Assembly: GCA_023667165.1 (NCBI GenBank)
Contig: JAMPAO010000040.1
Coordinates: 1-22,402, forward strand
Origin: Ruminococcus sp.
GTDB lineage: Bacteria > Bacillota > Clostridia > Oscillospirales > Ruminococcaceae
Reading direction: 5' to 3'
DNA: 22,402 nt
The notes under the pieces are model-generated. The model saw nothing but the letters and a program-made list of their open reading frames with translations, did no database searches and was not told where the DNA came from. The position numbers and the translations under genes were made by a program. This document shows positions 20,951 to 22,402 of the stretch, piece by piece. Numbering within the stretch: the first letter of the stretch is position 1; every line of letters begins with the position of its first letter.

Positions 20951-21705
20951 CATTCAAGCTGGATGTGTTCGAAGGGCCTCTCGACCTGCTTTTGCACCTG
21001 ATACAGAAGCATAAGCTGAATATAAACGATATCCCCATACTGCTTCTGGTGGAGCAGTATCTGGACTATATCGGCAGGGCGTCGGAGCGGGACATGGAAA
21101 CGGCGGGAGAATTTCTGGAAATGGCCGCCCGTCTGATATACATAAAAACGGTATCTCTGCTGCCCCGCAAGGAAGAGGCGGAGGCTCTTAAAAAAGAGCT
21201 TGAGGGCAGACTGATAGAATACTCCCTGTGCAAGGCTGCGGCGGAAAATATGCGCGGGATATACATCGGCAGCGCGTTTGCGGTACGGCAGCCTATGAAG
21301 ATAGAAACCGACTGCTCATACAGTCTGTTTCACGACCCTTCGGAGCTGGTAAAGGCGTACAGGGGCATGGAGATAAAAAAGGAAAACGCTCCGGAAAAGC
21401 TGACAAGCTCCGCGTTTTCCGGTCTTGTATCAAGAAAATTCGTATCGGTATCGTCAAAGATCGTCTATGTGCTCAAAAAGCTGTACAAGGAAGGCAAATG
21501 CTCATTCGAGGGGCTTTTCAGCGATATAAAGGACCGCTCGGAGCGTGTGGCGGCGTTTCTGGCGGTGCTGGAGCTTACCAAATCGGGACGGATAATCCTG
21601 AGCGACGATAATTCGGAGATCGCTTTCAACAGATCCGCTCCCGCCTTTGACGAAAGCAGGGACGGCGTTTCCGAATGGGAGGAAGAAAAAAATGAAACTG
21701 ACTGA
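20947..21705 (+). CDS. scpA: Segregation and condensation protein A
   Basis: Kleisin subunit bridging the two heads of Smc in the bacterial condensin, needed for chromosome segregation. The 252-residue product begins with the family signature FKLDVFEGPLDLLLHLIQKH and has the N-terminal helix bundle (to about 85, including MAARLIYIKTVSLLP). A middle linker follows, then the C-terminal winged helix (about 165-235; RVAAFLAVLELTKSGRIIL). Full length. Translationally coupled to both neighbours: 4-bp overlap with the peptidase gene and 14-bp overlap with scpB. Confidence 0.96.
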   Translation: MTFKLDVFEGPLDLLLHLIQKHKLNINDIPILLLVEQYLDYIGRASERDMETAGEFLEMAARLIYIKTVSLLPRKEEAEALKKELEGRLIEYSLCKAAAENMRGIYIGSAFAVRQPMKIETDCSYSLFHDPSELVKAYRGMEIKKENAPEKLTSSAFSGLVSRKFVSVSSKIVYVLKKLYKEGKCSFEGLFSDIKDRSERVAAFLAVLELTKSGRIILSDDNSEIAFNRSAPAFDESRDGVSEWEEEKNETD

Positions 21706-22270
21706 AAAGGCGGCTGCAATGGAGGCGGTGCTGTTTGCCTGCGGCGACCCCGTGGAACCTGAAAAGCTCGCCGTATCGGTGGGTGTGGACAAGGGCGCTC
21801 TTTCTCAGCTTGCGGACAGTCTTAACGAAAGCTACGCGCAAAACGGCAGCTCACTTACCGTTCTGCGGCTGTCGGGCAGCTATCAGATAGCCGTCAGAGC
21901 CGAATACAGCGGCAATGTGGAGCTTGCCATGGAAAACAGGAAAAACACTCCCCTGTCCCCCGCGGCAATGGAGGCGCTTACCATTATAGCGTACAATCAA
22001 CCCGTTACGAAAAGCTTTGTGGAAAATATCAGAGGAGTTGACAGCTCCGGCGTGGTAAATTCGCTGGTGGAGAAAAATCTTCTTGAGGAGGCGGGACGGC
22101 TGGACGTACCGGGCAGACCCATCGCTTACAGAACAACGCCGGTTTTTCTGCGCTGCTTCGGTCTTTCAAGCCTGGACGAGCTGCCGGAGCTGCCGGGTCA
22201 TATCTGCGGGGACTTCTCCCCCGTTCCCGCAGAGGACGGAGAAACAGAGGACGGAGAGGACAGCTCATGA
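21692..22270 (+). CDS. scpB: Segregation and condensation protein B
   Basis: Dimeric kite protein that binds ScpA in the Smc complex. The 192-residue product has two winged-helix domains: the first about 5-75 (MEAVLFACGDPVEPEKLAV), the second about 85-165 with the conserved LSPAAMEALTIIAYNQPVT and GVDSSGVVNSLVEKNLLEEAGR stretches (both near 90-135). It ends in an acidic tail. I choose the ATG at 21692, inside the scpA end and preceded by a GGAGGAAG site; the earlier in-frame ATG at 21647 adds a lysine-rich piece foreign to the family. The stop overlaps the next gene's start (ATGA). Confidence 0.96.
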   Translation: MKLTEKAAAMEAVLFACGDPVEPEKLAVSVGVDKGALSQLADSLNESYAQNGSSLTVLRLSGSYQIAVRAEYSGNVELAMENRKNTPLSPAAMEALTIIAYNQPVTKSFVENIRGVDSSGVVNSLVEKNLLEEAGRLDVPGRPIAYRTTPVFLRCFGLSSLDELPELPGHICGDFSPVPAEDGETEDGEDSS

Positions 22271-22402
22271 CGGCGCTTATTATATCAGCCGCGGTAATTG
22301 CGGTCATCGTCCTGCTTATAAACATTCCCGCCGCCGCTTACATACGTTTTTACGGCGGGAAGCCCGATATACGGGTAAAATACCTCTTTTTCGACATATT
22401 CC
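22267..22402 (+). CDS. DUF2953-type membrane protein, 5' part only
   Basis: Begins at the ATG overlapping the scpB stop and is open to the window end (45 complete codons). The visible part is one long membrane helix (TALIISAAVIAVIVLLINIP) followed by AAAYIRFYGG and KVKYLFFDIF-like sequence (here IRVKYLFFDIF), as at the N-terminus of DUF2953 proteins that often follow scpB in Firmicutes and precede ytfJ/gerW. Called on that start and on gene order; the rest is outside the window. Confidence 0.7.
   Translation, partial: MTALIISAAVIAVIVLLINIPAAAYIRFYGGKPDIRVKYLFFDIF

Overview
The window looks like chromosomal DNA of a low-to-mid GC Firmicute. Gene content and protein style point to the Oscillospiraceae/Ruminococcus group: clostridial-type IlvB, a PdxS/PdxT vitamin B6 pathway, DnaD plus a DnaI/DnaC-type loader, an ScpA-ScpB-DUF2953 operon, an aldo/keto reductase with a 2x[4Fe-4S] tail, consensus SigA promoters with 17-bp spacers, GGAGG ribosome binding sites and several TTG starts. 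This placement is an inference from content; no 16S gene or phylogeny is available here.

Layout, left to right. (1) 160-3436, minus strand: the ilvB-ilvN-ilvC branched-chain amino acid operon with a consensus promoter in front and a 17-bp hairpin terminator behind. (2) 3670-4659, plus: an orphan lipoprotein substrate-binding protein of the BtuF/FepB type. (3) 4870-6468, plus: a 129-bp four-hairpin repeat, then pdxS-pdxT (pyridoxal 5'-phosphate synthase). (4) 6533-6731: tRNA-Thr(CGU) with a perfect promoter and terminator. (5) 6835-8167, minus: a CPA2-type cation/proton antiporter whose leader contains an intrinsic terminator, so it is probably controlled by attenuation or a riboswitch. (6) 8216-10796, minus: a six-gene operon (nitroreductase, TIGR04076 protein, two small unknowns, LRR protein, DUF1294 protein). 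(7) 10903-13116, minus: a NatA/NatB-like ABC-2 transporter. Divergent from it is a small Xre regulator at 13283 with two tandem operator-like palindromes. (8) 13738-14538, minus: a secreted, membrane-anchored protein with a possible carbohydrate-binding-like head. (9) 14737-16950, minus: a dnaD-like gene followed by dnaI/dnaC, separated by a second copy of the 129-bp repeat. (10) 17040-18685, minus: nfeD and an SPFH/band-7 gene. (11) 18765-20145, minus: aldo/keto reductase with ferredoxin tail and a 180-nt leader. (12) 20228-22402, plus: M50 peptidase-scpA-scpB-DUF2953 (cut by the window end), tightly overlapped.

Most genes are ordinary housekeeping genes. The unusual material is in the non-coding DNA. 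A dispersed element is present as two 129-bp copies (about 94% identical by eye) and one 79-bp deletion derivative, always in the sense direction of the surrounding genes, touching stop codons twice and ending 27-29 nt before a start codon twice. A second, 35-43 bp palindrome family has two copies. The antiporter leader combines a compact folded region with a terminator. The Xre operator pair, and a repeated module in the aldo/keto reductase leader, are lesser signals.
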